64,000 nucleotides of DNA from Streptomyces sp. H39-S7 (GTDB taxonomy: Bacteria > Actinomycetota > Actinomycetes > Streptomycetales > Streptomycetaceae). The stretch covers positions 124,001 to 188,000 of the forward strand of contig NZ_JAPVLU010000011.1 in assembly GCF_027158205.1 (NCBI RefSeq), read 5' to 3'. A model generated the notes under the pieces. It saw only the letters and a list, made by a program, of their open reading frames with translations, did no database searches and was not told where the DNA came from. Shown here in pieces: positions 52,510 to 61,459 of this stretch. Position 1 is the stretch's first letter. Every line of letters begins with the position of its first letter. Position numbers and translations under genes: made by a program.

Positions 52510-53173
52510 ATGGAAACTGACACGGACGCGGGTTCGCTGGACTGGGCGAGGGCCTGGATGTGCGCTACTTTCACCCGCGGTCTCGCCCCCGAGGAGGTGT
52601 TCGCCCGCTACGGGGCCGATCCGGAGCAGGCGCGCCTGCTCGGCTGGGATGCAGCCTCGGACCTACCCTCGGGTGAATCGGGTGACGGGACGGTCTCGCT
52701 GCTGCGGGCCGGCAGGATCGGTCAATGGGCCTTCTGCGTCGAGGAGGACGGCGGCATCGGCTGTGGGGGAAGAATCGCTCGCGGAGTTGTCCCGGGGAAC
52801 TGAGACGTACAGCGTGGCGACTACCGAGGGAATCGACGTCTTCCAGTACTGGCGCGACGGCGAGTGCGTCGAGTACTTCGAGCCCGGCATGGAGCACAGC
52901 CGGTCCGAACCGCTCGGCCCCTGGTGGGATCGAGTGGAAGACGCGCTCGCCGCACACGAGGCTGAGGGCGCCGGGATGGCGCCGGTGGTGGCCCTCGTAC
53001 TCGATCACCTCGGCATCACTCTGGACGATGCAACCCTCGCCGGGCCTTGGCCCAGCCTGACGCTCGCCGAGGACGATGCACCAGCAGCACCGCTGAGCAC
53101 TACCTACGCGGGTGAGGGACCGGTTCCGCCCGGGACCATCCTGGATCTCGGGCCTTCAAGTGGACTTTCCTGA
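52510..53173 (+). pseudogene. DUF6461-family protein, frameshifted in a G run
   Basis: ATG 52510 with GGAGG upstream: DWARAWMCATFTRGLAPEEV, RYGADPEQARLLGWDAAS, AGRIGQWAFCVEEDGGIGCG. At the run of five G (52765-52769) the frame breaks; one G fewer gives GEESLAELSRGTETYSVATT, FQYWRDGECVEYFEPGMEHS and PVVALVLDHLGITLDDATLA to the stop at 53173. The joined product (~220 aa) matches the size and motifs of DUF6461 proteins (immunity-like, unknown role). Either a recent frameshift or a sequence error in the homopolymer. Confidence 0.75.
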
Positions 53174-53315
53174 ATGGCAGGATCGCCTTTCGCCGCCCTG
53201 GGCCACGACCAGCGCCTGGCCAACGTGACAGGTGGCGACCGGAGAAGGACAGCGACACGATGACCGATCTGAGGGCAAGGCCAGCGCGTATCAGCCCGGA
53301 CAGTTCGTGACGCGA

Positions 53316-53620
53316 TCAGATCTGGCCTTCTTGAGTCGCCTCCACCGGATAATGCTGCAGACCAACGCGGAAGGCGTCGTGGAGCTCAACTCGCCGTTCC
53401 CAGCGCACGGCCAGGCGTGTGAACTAGCGGAGCAGGGCGAAGGTCTGCTCGACGACGTAGCGGAACTTGCCCAGGCCTTTGATGTTCGGGGAACCCTTGC
53501 GGGAGATGGCCGGCGGATTCGTCGGTATCGCAATTCACGCCGCACGGATCGCGAGTCGTACGCCTCGTCTCCGAGGACGGACTCGGGGCGCCGTCGTGGT
53601 CGGCCGGGCCGTCCGGCCAC
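53316..53620 (-). pseudogene. Degenerate IS5-family transposase fragment
   Basis: Minus strand: RRRPESVLGDEAYDSRSVRR (catalytic DxAYDS), then after a frameshift GSPNIKGLGKFRYVVEQTFA, a TAG stop, and FTRLAVRWERRVELHDAFRV ending at 53316. The third acidic residue is in VVEQT. Two lesions; inactive. Confidence 0.75.
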
Positions 53621-53655
53621 CGGTGGGATGCCGTCGACCAGCCTGGAGCTGGGAC

Positions 53656-54410
53656 GTGACCAACGACGGCATCGACGTCTACCTCGGCCTGGACGTGGGC
53701 AAAGGTGAACACCACGCCACCGCGCTCACCCCCGCGGGCAAAACGGTCCTGGACAAGCGCCTGCCCAACACCGAGCCGAAACCGCGCGAGGTGTTCGCGA
53801 AGCTGCAGGCCAAGCACGGGACCGTGCTGGTGGTCGTCGACCAGCCCGCCTCCATAGGTGCGCTGCCGCTGGGGGTGACCCGCACTGGGCTGTCGCGTCG
53901 CCTACCTGCCTGGTCTGACGATGCGCCGCATAACAGACCTCTACCCAGGAGAGGCGAAGACCGACGCCCGCGACGCGTTCGTCATTGCCGACGCTGTCCG
54001 CACCATGCCGCACACCCTTCGGGCCGTCGAAGCCGCAGACGAGACTGTCGCTGAACTGGAAATGATCGCGGGCTTCGACGACGATCTCGCCACCGAGTCG
54101 ACCCGGACCAAGGATCGGCTCCGCGGCCTGCTCACACAGATCCACCCCTCGCTGGAGAAGGTCTTGGGCCCGCGGCTCGACCACCCTGCCGTCCTGGCCA
54201 TGCTCGAACGCTTCGGCTCTCCCGCCCAGCTCAGAAAGGCCGGCCTCCGTCGACTGGTCACACTACTGCGCTCCGAAGCACCCCGTATGGTAGAGCGCTT
54301 GGTCGAGGACATCTTCACAGCGCTCGGCGAGCAGACTGTAGTTGTGCCCGGCACGGACGCCGCCGCGATGGTCGTCCCCAGCCTGGCCTCCTCGCTGAGC
54401 TCGGTTACGG
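53656..54410 (+). pseudogene. IS110-family transposase, frameshifted and truncated
   Basis: GTG 53656: DGIDVYLGLDVGKGEHHATA carries the first Asp of the DEDD RuvC-like domain. Then LVVVDQPASIGALPL, a +1 frameshift at about 53890, and MRRITDLYPGEAKTDARDAF with the later Asp residues, coiled region RTKDRLRGLLTQIHPSLEKV, ending near SLASSLSSV. The C-terminal domain with the catalytic serine is missing, as is room for a full non-coding end, so any bridge-RNA region is probably lost. Confidence 0.8.
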
Positions 54411-54601
54411 TGTCCTGCGGTCCCGGATCCGGACCCCCCCGCACGTGACACGATGGCGCGTCAGGCCCGCAACGGCCAGGCGCGCCGCCGGCGTTTGGTG
54501 CGCCCCACAGCGTCCGTGGGGAATTTCTGCGCCGTACCCCTCCTGTTGGCCAGGTCCGGCTACCTTCGCCTCGCCCGGTCCGGTACAGGAGAGGTACATC
54601 C

Positions 54602-56173
54602 ATGAGCACGCCGATCCACCGCACCTCGACACGGCAGTCGGCACCCTTCCTGGCGTCGGCCCGGCACCGTGAGGGAGGGAGCCGGACCGGGAGTACGTCC
54701 GCACGCCCACTGGAGCGCGCCCTCCTGGAGATGCAGTCCCGCGCCGGCAACCGGGCCACGACCGCGGCGGTGCAGCGCCTGCGGGACACCGGGACAGGGC
54801 ATGCTGAGGCGAACGGCGACGCGTCCCCCGCAGCCAAGAGGGAGAACTATCGCGACCGGATCGCCGCGCTCCTCGACAGGTTCAAGAAGAATCTCGAACC
54901 CATCGACACCTTCATCAAGGGCTTCCAGACCCCCACCAACGCGGCCTTCGCCCAGCAGGGCGCCGTCGCGGCCAACGAGGGCCTCAAGCACTCCGCCGCC
55001 GCCTCGGGGACCTCCGCAGCGTCGGGCAACCTCCTCACGGAGGCCGCCGGCACCGTGGTCAATGGCATGGACGCGTACAAAAGCAGGAAGGACGCCAAGG
55101 AGCACGAGACCGGGGCCGACCACCACAAGGCAATGAAGAAGGCCAAGACCAAGGGCGCTGACACGGTCGTCGGCGCCGCCAACTCGGGAAGCTACAGCGC
55201 TGCCATCGCCAAGGAGGTGACCAAGATCCAGAAGGCGGCGGATGCCGCGGTGGCATCCGAAGCAAGCGGTATCGCCAGCGCTTCCATCGGCGCGGTCAAG
55301 GCCATGCGGTCCGCCTTCCGCATCGGGGGAGCAGCCAACAAGTACCAGCAGATCAAAAAGCTGGGAGATCCCCACCTCGTCCAGGCGGGGTCACTGGCAC
55401 GGCTGAACGAGTCGCACGAGCAGGCCGGCTGGGCCGCAGCGGAGGCTTACGTCGCGCTGGACGCCTACTGGAAGCATGAGGGCCCGGAACGGCTGGAGCT
55501 CGTTTCCGAGGCCATCGACGCCGCCTGGGAGGCGATGGGTGAAGCCCGTGACGTCGCCGAGAACCTCCAGCACGCCGAGAACGACGTGGAAAAGCTGAGC
55601 AAGGTGCAGCAGTACGCGAAGAAGAAGCAGCTCACCAAGATTGGCAAGGAGACGGCCGGCGGCGGGGGCGAGTCCGTCAAAGCCGCAGCCGGCGTCGTGA
55701 CGGCGGTCGCGGCGGGAACGGTCGGGCTGGCGAGCAACCCGGTCGGATGGGGCCTCGCCGGGGCCGGGGCCGGTCTCGTCCTCGGCGTCACCATGTACAA
55801 GGCGCTCCGCGCCGCCACGAAGCGCTACGAAGAGGTCCACCACCCCGAGCGCTGGGCGCCGCAGGGCGAGACCCTGGCAGAGGCCGCCTCCCGCAAGGAG
55901 TCGCTGAAGCACGCGATGAAGTTCTGGAAGAAGGTGTCGAAAGGAGAACGCCAGGCCATGGCGCGCGAGATCTACGCCCTGGCGGCGGGCCCCGACATCT
56001 CCGGGAACACCACGGCCGAGATGCGGGCGTCCGCCAGGTCCCTGCTCATCGCCCTCAAATCCGGCCCCGCCAAGCACAAGCTGGAGCCGGACGCGTGGGC
56101 CGAGACCCTCAACGACCCGGCGAAGAGCTCCGGTTGGATCGCGGAGATAGCGGAGCAGCTGGCCTCCGGGTGA
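54602..56173 (+). CDS. Large helical protein with eCIS-cargo-like N-terminus
   Basis: 523 residues, ATG 54602. Residues ~38-56 carry RALLEMQSRAGNRATTAAVQ, a variant of the LLxLQRxxGNxAVxxxxQR signature found at the start of many DUF4157-linked and contractile-injection-associated proteins. The rest is almost entirely helical, Ala/Lys-rich: EPIDTFIKGFQTPTNAAFAQ, AIAKEVTKIQKAADAAVASE, SIGAVKAMRSAFRIGGAANK, a glycine-rich hydrophobic stretch VVTAVAAGTVGLASNPVGWG (possible membrane-insertion segment), and a soluble C-terminal helical bundle to LASG. No signal peptide. Could be a cargo or structural protein; no eCIS genes lie in the window. Function unknown. Confidence 0.75.
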   Translation: MSTPIHRTSTRQSAPFLASARHREGGSRTGSTSARPLERALLEMQSRAGNRATTAAVQRLRDTGTGHAEANGDASPAAKRENYRDRIAALLDRFKKNLEPIDTFIKGFQTPTNAAFAQQGAVAANEGLKHSAAASGTSAASGNLLTEAAGTVVNGMDAYKSRKDAKEHETGADHHKAMKKAKTKGADTVVGAANSGSYSAAIAKEVTKIQKAADAAVASEASGIASASIGAVKAMRSAFRIGGAANKYQQIKKLGDPHLVQAGSLARLNESHEQAGWAAAEAYVALDAYWKHEGPERLELVSEAIDAAWEAMGEARDVAENLQHAENDVEKLSKVQQYAKKKQLTKIGKETAGGGGESVKAAAGVVTAVAAGTVGLASNPVGWGLAGAGAGLVLGVTMYKALRAATKRYEEVHHPERWAPQGETLAEAASRKESLKHAMKFWKKVSKGERQAMAREIYALAAGPDISGNTTAEMRASARSLLIALKSGPAKHKLEPDAWAETLNDPAKSSGWIAEIAEQLASG

Positions 56174-56229
56174 CCTGGAGCGGGCCGACGGTTCACTCCG
56201 AGCGTCCGGCGACGCCTACGCCAGCCCGC

Positions 56230-56403
56230 CTCCCGGAGCCCCGACGGGATGTAGTCGGTCCACAGGTTCACCCCCACGGTGGTCGCCCCCTGCATGTTCC
56301 AGGTCAGGAACGGGGTCTGGTCCGGGGGCGAGGCATGGGCGGGGGTGGCGGTCACAGCGGTGCATGGCACGACCAGGAGGGCGAACAGCAGCGCCTGGAC
56401 CAT
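56230..56403 (-). pseudogene. CdtB-like (EEP) secreted nuclease, truncated
   Basis: Start 56403: signal peptide (VQALLFALLVVPCTAVTATP-AHAS), then FLTWNMQGATTVGVNLWTDY, the conserved opening strand of exonuclease-endonuclease-phosphatase nucleases of the cytolethal-distending-toxin-B type. After ~57 residues the sequence becomes unrelated. The catalytic part is absent. Confidence 0.6.
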
Positions 56404-56736
56404 GCCGAGGGCGACCGATCTGCCGCGCGGCCCGCCGGACCGTGCCCGGGACAGCCCTCCTGCCGTGGACGGTGACGACTACCTCACGCTGTACCGGCTG
56501 TGGTTCGCCGACGGCCATGGGCCTGTCGACGATTTGGGGCCTCCCGCTCCTCGCCCGCACCCTCCGGCGGCGGTCCCTCCCCGGGTAGCACCGGCTGGTC
56601 CGTGCCATCCGGGGTGGGCGGTAGGCCCGCAATCTTGCGGCGCGGATGGGCCTCGGGCCGGCCGCCGCGCGGGGTTCGGCAGGACGGCACCGGCATCCGG
56701 CAGAGCCCGCGTCGGGACCCGCACGGGGCCGCCCGT
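56404..56736. other. No gene recognised
   Basis: 330 bases between the truncated nuclease and the zinc-finger gene. Open frames lack codon bias. Probably 3' end region and decayed sequence. Confidence 0.4.
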
Positions 56737-57090
56737 TCAGGAGTGGAGCATGCGCGTCCAGTCCTCCGGCACGCGGCCGGCCGGGCCCGGGACCGGCTGG
56801 TCCGACGGGTGCCCAAACGGCGGGGTCAGCTCGGGGCCGGACTCGTACAGCTCGTCGGCGGCGTAGTCCCAGAACCAGTCCTCGCCCGGTTCGTAGCTCT
56901 GCACCACCGGATGGCCGGTGGCCTTCCAGTGGGCGGTGGCGTGCTGGCCGGGCGAGGAGTCGCAGCAGCCGATGTGGCCGCACTGGGCGCAGCGGCGCAG
57001 GTGGAACCACCAGCCGCCCGCCGCGTCGCAGTCCGCACAGCCGGGGCCGCTGGGCGGGGTGGTCAGGTCGACTCCGTCGATGGCACTCAT
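56737..57090 (-). CDS. UBP-type zinc-finger protein
   Basis: 117 residues, ATG 57090 overlapping the kinase stop (ATGA). Zinc residues: GPGCADCDAAGGWWFHLRRC, AQCGHIGCCDSSPGQHATAH, WKATGHPVVQSYEPGEDWFW. This is the ZnF-UBP fold that in eukaryotes binds the ubiquitin C-terminus; bacterial copies are common in actinomycetes and uncharacterised. Third gene of an operon with a receiver/oxidoreductase fusion and a histidine kinase, suggesting a role in that signalling pathway. Confidence 0.9.
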   Translation of the reverse strand: MSAIDGVDLTTPPSGPGCADCDAAGGWWFHLRRCAQCGHIGCCDSSPGQHATAHWKATGHPVVQSYEPGEDWFWDYAADELYESGPELTPPFGHPSDQPVPGPAGRVPEDWTRMLHS

Positions 57091-58586
57091 GGAGACTCCT
57101 CGTGGTTCGGGGTTCCCGGCACGGTGTCCGGTTCGGCGGGCGGTTCGGTGTCGGTCTCCGGGGCGGTCAGCGGCAGCAGGACCTGGAAGCGGGTGTCCCC
57201 GGGTACGGATTCGACCTGGAGGCTGCCGTGGTGCTTGCTGACGACGATCCGCCAGGAGATGTCCAGGCCGAGCCCGGTGCCCTCGCCGACCGGTTTGGTG
57301 GTGAAGAAGGGGTCGAAGATGCGGCTGCGGATGTCCGCCGGGACGCCGGGCCCGGTGTCCCGGAACTCCACCAGCAGCCGGTCCCCCGCCCGGGCCGTGC
57401 GGACGGTGAGCGTGCCCTCGCCTCCCGTGCTCCCCATGGCGAAGACGGCGTTGTCGATGAGGTTGGTCCACACCTGGTTGAGCTCCGCCGGGTACGCGGG
57501 CACGTCCGGCACCGAGCGGTCGTACTCCTTGACCACCCGGATCCCGCGGCCGATCTTGCCGGAGAGCATCAGCAGGGTGCTGTCGAGGAGTTCGTGGACG
57601 TCGACGACCCGGTGTGAGGCGCGGTCGAGCTGCGAGTACTGCTTGGCGGCGTCCACGAGGTGCGAGATGCGGGTGGTGGAGTCGTCGATCTCGTCCATCA
57701 ACAGCTCGGTCTCCACCGTGTAGCTGAGCCAGCCGATGGCCCCCGGCAGGATGTCTTCGGCCACCGTCGCCGCCACGTGGTCCAGCCAGTCCGTGTCCAG
57801 GCCTGCCTGGACGAAGACGGGTGCGATCCGCCAGCCCTCCGCGATGCCGTGGTCCTCCAGCCAGTCGGCGAGTTCGTCCTCCCGGTCGGACGCCTCCATA
57901 GGGCTCAGCACCGGTGCCTTGGCGACGAGTTCGGCGGTGCGCTCCTGGATCTCGATGAGCTCGGCGAGGGCCTCACGGGAGTAGGGGCCCTGGGCGATGA
58001 CCGCCAGCTTGTGCCGCATCTTGCCGACCCGTTCGCGCAGCGTCGCGGTGGCCCGGACCGCCGCGGCGGCCGGGTTGTTGAGCTCATGGGTGAGCCCGGC
58101 GGACAACGAGCCCAGCGCCAGCAGCCGTTCACGCTGGCCGATGGCCTGCTGGGTGCTCCTCGATCCGAAGAAGAGCCCCTCCAGCAGGTGGGCGGCCATC
58201 GGGAACCATTCCCGCATGACGTCCGCGAACGACTGCGCAGGCAGCACGAAGAACCGCGTCGACTCGGTCACTCGCATCGAGTTGTTGTACACCTGGGGCA
58301 CCCGGTCGCCCAGGTAGGCCTGCATCGCCCCCGCATACACCCCGCGCTGCGAGGTCCGGCCCACCTCCACGTCGTCGCCGCCGACCCGGCGCGACAGCAC
58401 GACGGTGCCCTCGATCATCACGTAGAAGCAGGTCGCGGGGGCGCCCTCGGCGTACACGGGACCGGCGTCGAACCGCTCCACGCGCCCCTCGGCGCAGAGC
58501 TGGCCGAGCTGCTCCGGGGAGAGCTTCTCGAAGAGGAACAGCGAGGCAATCTCCTGCGGGCTGCAGGGCATGACCCGCCCGCTCAC
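57087..58586 (-). CDS. Histidine kinase with cyclic-nucleotide-binding-like sensor
   Basis: 499 residues; GTG 58586 overlaps the upstream stop (GTGA), ATG 58571 is the alternative. Residues ~10-130: cNMP/Crp-like sensor (LFEKLSPEQLGQLCAEGRVE, PATCFYVMIEGTVVLSRRVG). Phospho-His in GSLSAGLTHELNNPAAAAVR at about 170. The C-terminal HATPase has NQVWTNLIDNAVFAMGSTGG (N-box), VEFRDTGPGVPADIRSRIFD (G1) and PFFTTKPVGEGTGLGLDISW (F/G2). No membrane helix, so a soluble kinase. Likely partner: the receiver fused to the reductase-like enzyme encoded just upstream. Confidence 0.92.
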   Translation of the reverse strand: MSGRVMPCSPQEIASLFLFEKLSPEQLGQLCAEGRVERFDAGPVYAEGAPATCFYVMIEGTVVLSRRVGGDDVEVGRTSQRGVYAGAMQAYLGDRVPQVYNNSMRVTESTRFFVLPAQSFADVMREWFPMAAHLLEGLFFGSRSTQQAIGQRERLLALGSLSAGLTHELNNPAAAAVRATATLRERVGKMRHKLAVIAQGPYSREALAELIEIQERTAELVAKAPVLSPMEASDREDELADWLEDHGIAEGWRIAPVFVQAGLDTDWLDHVAATVAEDILPGAIGWLSYTVETELLMDEIDDSTTRISHLVDAAKQYSQLDRASHRVVDVHELLDSTLLMLSGKIGRGIRVVKEYDRSVPDVPAYPAELNQVWTNLIDNAVFAMGSTGGEGTLTVRTARAGDRLLVEFRDTGPGVPADIRSRIFDPFFTTKPVGEGTGLGLDISWRIVVSKHHGSLQVESVPGDTRFQVLLPLTAPETDTEPPAEPDTVPGTPNHEESP

Positions 58587-60259
58587 GACTGCTCCAGGTA
58601 TCGGTGGACGAGCATGACAGCCATGGCTCCTTCTCCGACGGCGGACGCGACGCGCTTCGCCGACCGGGCGCGCGCGTCGCCCGCCACGAACACGCCGGGC
58701 ACGTTGGTCTCCAGGTGGTAGGGCGGCCTGTCCAGCGCCCACTCGGCCGGCGGCCTGCCGTCCGGGGTGAGGTCCGGCCCGGCCAGGATGAAGCCGTGTT
58801 CGTCGCGCAGCACCGCACCGTCCAGCCAGTCGGTGAGCGGGGCCGCACCGATGAAGACGAACATCCACTGGGTGTCGACGAGTTCGCTCACGCCCGTGTC
58901 CACGTCCCGGAGCGTGACCTGCTCCAGGTGCCCGTCGCCGTGCGCCGCCTCGACCACGGTGCGGGTCCGCACCGTGATGTTCGGCGCCTCCTCGATCTGC
59001 TGGATCAGGTAGTACGACATCGAGGCGGTCAGGGATTCCCCGCGGACCAGCAGCGTCACGGACTTCGCGCCCCGCGCCAGGTACATCGCCGCCTGTCCGG
59101 CGGAATTGGCCCCGCCCACGATGTACACGTCCTGCCCCAGGCAGGCGGCGGCCTCCGTGAGCGAGGAGCCGTAGTACACCCCGCAGCCGGTCAGGTCCTC
59201 GCAGCCCGGGGCCTGGAGCTGCCGGTAGGAGACGCCGGTGGCCAGGATGACGCTGTGCGCGGCGATCGTCGAGCCGTCGGAGAAGCGGACCACGCGCGCC
59301 GCGCCGTTGGCCTCCAGCCCCATGACCTCGCGGGCGGTGAGGATCTCGGCTCCGAACCGGCCGGCCTGGCGGCGGGCCCGGTCGGTGAGCTGTGCGCCCG
59401 ACACGCCGTCCGGGAATCCGAGGTAGTTCTCGATGCGGGAGCTCTGCCCGGCCTGCCCGCCGGTCGCCGAGCGCTCGACCAGGACGGTCCGCAGCCCTTC
59501 GGAGGCGCCGTACAGGGCCGAGCCGAGCCCTGCCGGGCCGCCGCCGATCACGATGAGGTCGTAGAAGTCGGCGGTGGGCGTGGTCGCGAGTCCCACGTGC
59601 GCGGCCAGCTCGGGGACGTCCGGCTCGACCAGGACGCCGCCTCCCGGGGCGATGACCACGGGCAGCCGCTGTCCGTCGGCGCCGGCCGCCTGCAGCAGCC
59701 GCTGCGCCTCCGGCTCCTCGGAGGAGTACCAGCGGTAAGGCACCTGGTTGCGGGCCAGGAACTCCCGTACGGCCGACGAGCGGGCCGACCAGCGGTGGCC
59801 GACCACCTTGGTGGCGGGCACCGGCCGGTGGTCGCTGGAGCGCCAGGCGGCGAGGAGGTCGTCGATGACCGGGTAGAGCTTCTCCTCCGGCGGGTCCCAC
59901 GGCTTGAGGAGGTAGTGGTCGAGGTCGACGACGTTGATGGCGTCGATCGCCGCGTTGGTGTCGGCGTACGCGGTCAGCAGCACGCGCCGCGCGCCCGGAT
60001 ACACGGCCAGGGCCTGTTCGAGGAACTCGATGCCGTTCATCTGCGGCATGCGGTAGTCGGCGAGGATCACGGCGACCAGGTCGCCCCGCAGCTTCAGCTC
60101 GCGCAGGGCCTCCAGCGCGGACTCGCCGGATTCGGCGCGCACGATCCGGTACCCGGATCCGTAGCGTCGCCGCAGGTCACGGGCGATGGCGCGGGAAACT
60201 CCCGGATCGTCGTCCACGGTCAGGATCACGGTCCGCGCGGTGTCGGCGCCCTCTGTCAT
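58583..60259 (-). CDS. Response-regulator receiver fused to thioredoxin-reductase-like flavoprotein
   Basis: 558 residues, ATG 60259. Residues ~10-130: CheY-like receiver (ILTVDDDPGVSRAIARDL, phosphoacceptor in VILADYRMPQMNGIEF, LLTAYADTNAAI, LLKPW). Residues ~150-230: glutaredoxin/thioredoxin-like domain without active-site Cys (GHRWSARSSAVREFLARNQV, LPVVIAPGGGVLVEPDVPEL). Residues ~235-558: FAD/NAD(P)H reductase fold (YDLIVIGGGPAGLGSALYGA, QDVYIVGGANSAGQAAMYLA, VPGVFVAGDAR). The usual redox CxxC is replaced by LTGCGVYYGS, so thioredoxin reduction is unlikely. First gene of the three-gene operon; links phosphorelay to a flavin redox module. Confidence 0.92.
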   Translation of the reverse strand: MTEGADTARTVILTVDDDPGVSRAIARDLRRRYGSGYRIVRAESGESALEALRELKLRGDLVAVILADYRMPQMNGIEFLEQALAVYPGARRVLLTAYADTNAAIDAINVVDLDHYLLKPWDPPEEKLYPVIDDLLAAWRSSDHRPVPATKVVGHRWSARSSAVREFLARNQVPYRWYSSEEPEAQRLLQAAGADGQRLPVVIAPGGGVLVEPDVPELAAHVGLATTPTADFYDLIVIGGGPAGLGSALYGASEGLRTVLVERSATGGQAGQSSRIENYLGFPDGVSGAQLTDRARRQAGRFGAEILTAREVMGLEANGAARVVRFSDGSTIAAHSVILATGVSYRQLQAPGCEDLTGCGVYYGSSLTEAAACLGQDVYIVGGANSAGQAAMYLARGAKSVTLLVRGESLTASMSYYLIQQIEEAPNITVRTRTVVEAAHGDGHLEQVTLRDVDTGVSELVDTQWMFVFIGAAPLTDWLDGAVLRDEHGFILAGPDLTPDGRPPAEWALDRPPYHLETNVPGVFVAGDARARSAKRVASAVGEGAMAVMLVHRYLEQS

Positions 60260-60539
60260 ACCTCTCCCGCCCCGAGTGGCCTGGTCCGGCGGCGCGGCGC
60301 GGCAAGCCGCCCGCGCACGGTTCGTGTCCATCCTAAGTTCGATCGTCCGGGTGCGCCCCGGGACGCCCGCCCAGCCGCGGGTCCTCACCCCGAGGCGGCC
60401 GGCGTCAGGCGGACGGGCACAGGATCAGGCGGTTGGGCGGGGTCGGCCGCGGCCGCGGACGGCGCAGGCCCGCCGCGCCGGGAGTGGACGAGCCGAGGAC
60501 GCTCGGGTGCGGGGCACCGGTGCAGGCCGGGACGGGCCG

Positions 60540-60880
60540 CGGCGGATCCCCGGCTGAGCGGCGCGCTCCAGGCCCTGCACGAGAACACCGGCCATCCCTG
60601 GTCGGTCCCCGAGCTCGCCGCGATCAGGGGCCTGTCCCGGGCGCCCTTCACCCGCATCCTCCGCGAGGTCCTCGACCAGACCCCGATGCAGTACCTGACC
60701 GACTGGCGGATGGCCCCCGCCCGCGAGATCCTGCGCACCGGCGATATCGCCATGAGCAACATCGCCCGCTGCAGCTCGCCCTACGCCTTCGCCGCAAGCC
60801 TTCCGCCGCCAACTCCCAGGCGCCCGGCGCCTGGCAGCGATTCGGCCCGGGCTCGTACGCTACGCCGGACAGCACCCGGC
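60540..60880 (+). pseudogene. AraC-family HTH remnant
   Basis: Plus frame: LSGALQALHENTGHPWSVPE, then LAAIRGLSRAPFTRILREVL, DQTPMQYLTDWRMAPAREIL and IARCSSPYAFAASLPPPT, the two-HTH AraC domain with the second helix pair degenerate and a shifted end (expected FxFRRxxG). The effector domain is missing. Dead regulator. Confidence 0.6.
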
Positions 60881-61459
60881 ACCCTGATCCACGCCGGCTC
60901 CACCGGACGACATCGCCGGTGCCCAACTGCTCCACCGGAAGCTCGATCACGTCGAACACCCAGCGGGCGATCCGACGGGCCGACACCGTCAAGCTCGCGT
61001 CGGTCAGCGGCGAGATCCCGCCAGTCGTTGACACCGATCGGGACATCTCTTTGCCGCCCCGCGGCAAGGTGCTGCGCGGCCTACGGGTGACGGCCACCGC
61101 CTTCCTCGCCGACTGCCGCGCCCGCCTCGCCTTCGACCTGCTCTCCGACCCTGGAACGCCGTAGTGCTCTAGACGCTGCGCGACGGACCCAGCCGCCCGG
61201 GTCGGACTGCGCGAGCGGATCGGGGGCATCAGCTCCCAGGTCCCTACCGACACGTTCGCCAACTCCGGCGAGGACGGCACGCTTCGGGTCTGGGACCGGG
61301 CCACCGGAACCTGCACCGCCACCCCCCTCACCAATCGCACCCGCCACGGGGGTTCGGTGCTGAAGAAGGACTCCATGGCCGCGTTGTCGCCGGCTGCCCC
61401 GACCCTCCCGCCCTCCAGCAGTAGCAGCACTGACCGTTCCGGTCCCGCGCAGATGCCGG
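60881..61459. other. Decayed region with a WD40 scrap
   Basis: No intact gene. On the plus strand at about 61230-61330 the frame TDTFANSGEDGTLRVWDRAT, then GTCTATPLTNRT matches one WD40 blade. A minus-strand frame near 60900-61060 (LTDASLTVSARRIARWVFDV) may be another remnant. Confidence 0.4.

Noticed and set aside
58604..61090. 828-codon plus-strand frame across the receiver/reductase gene
   Set aside because: Antisense shadow; only its last part (60540-60880) coincides with the AraC remnant.
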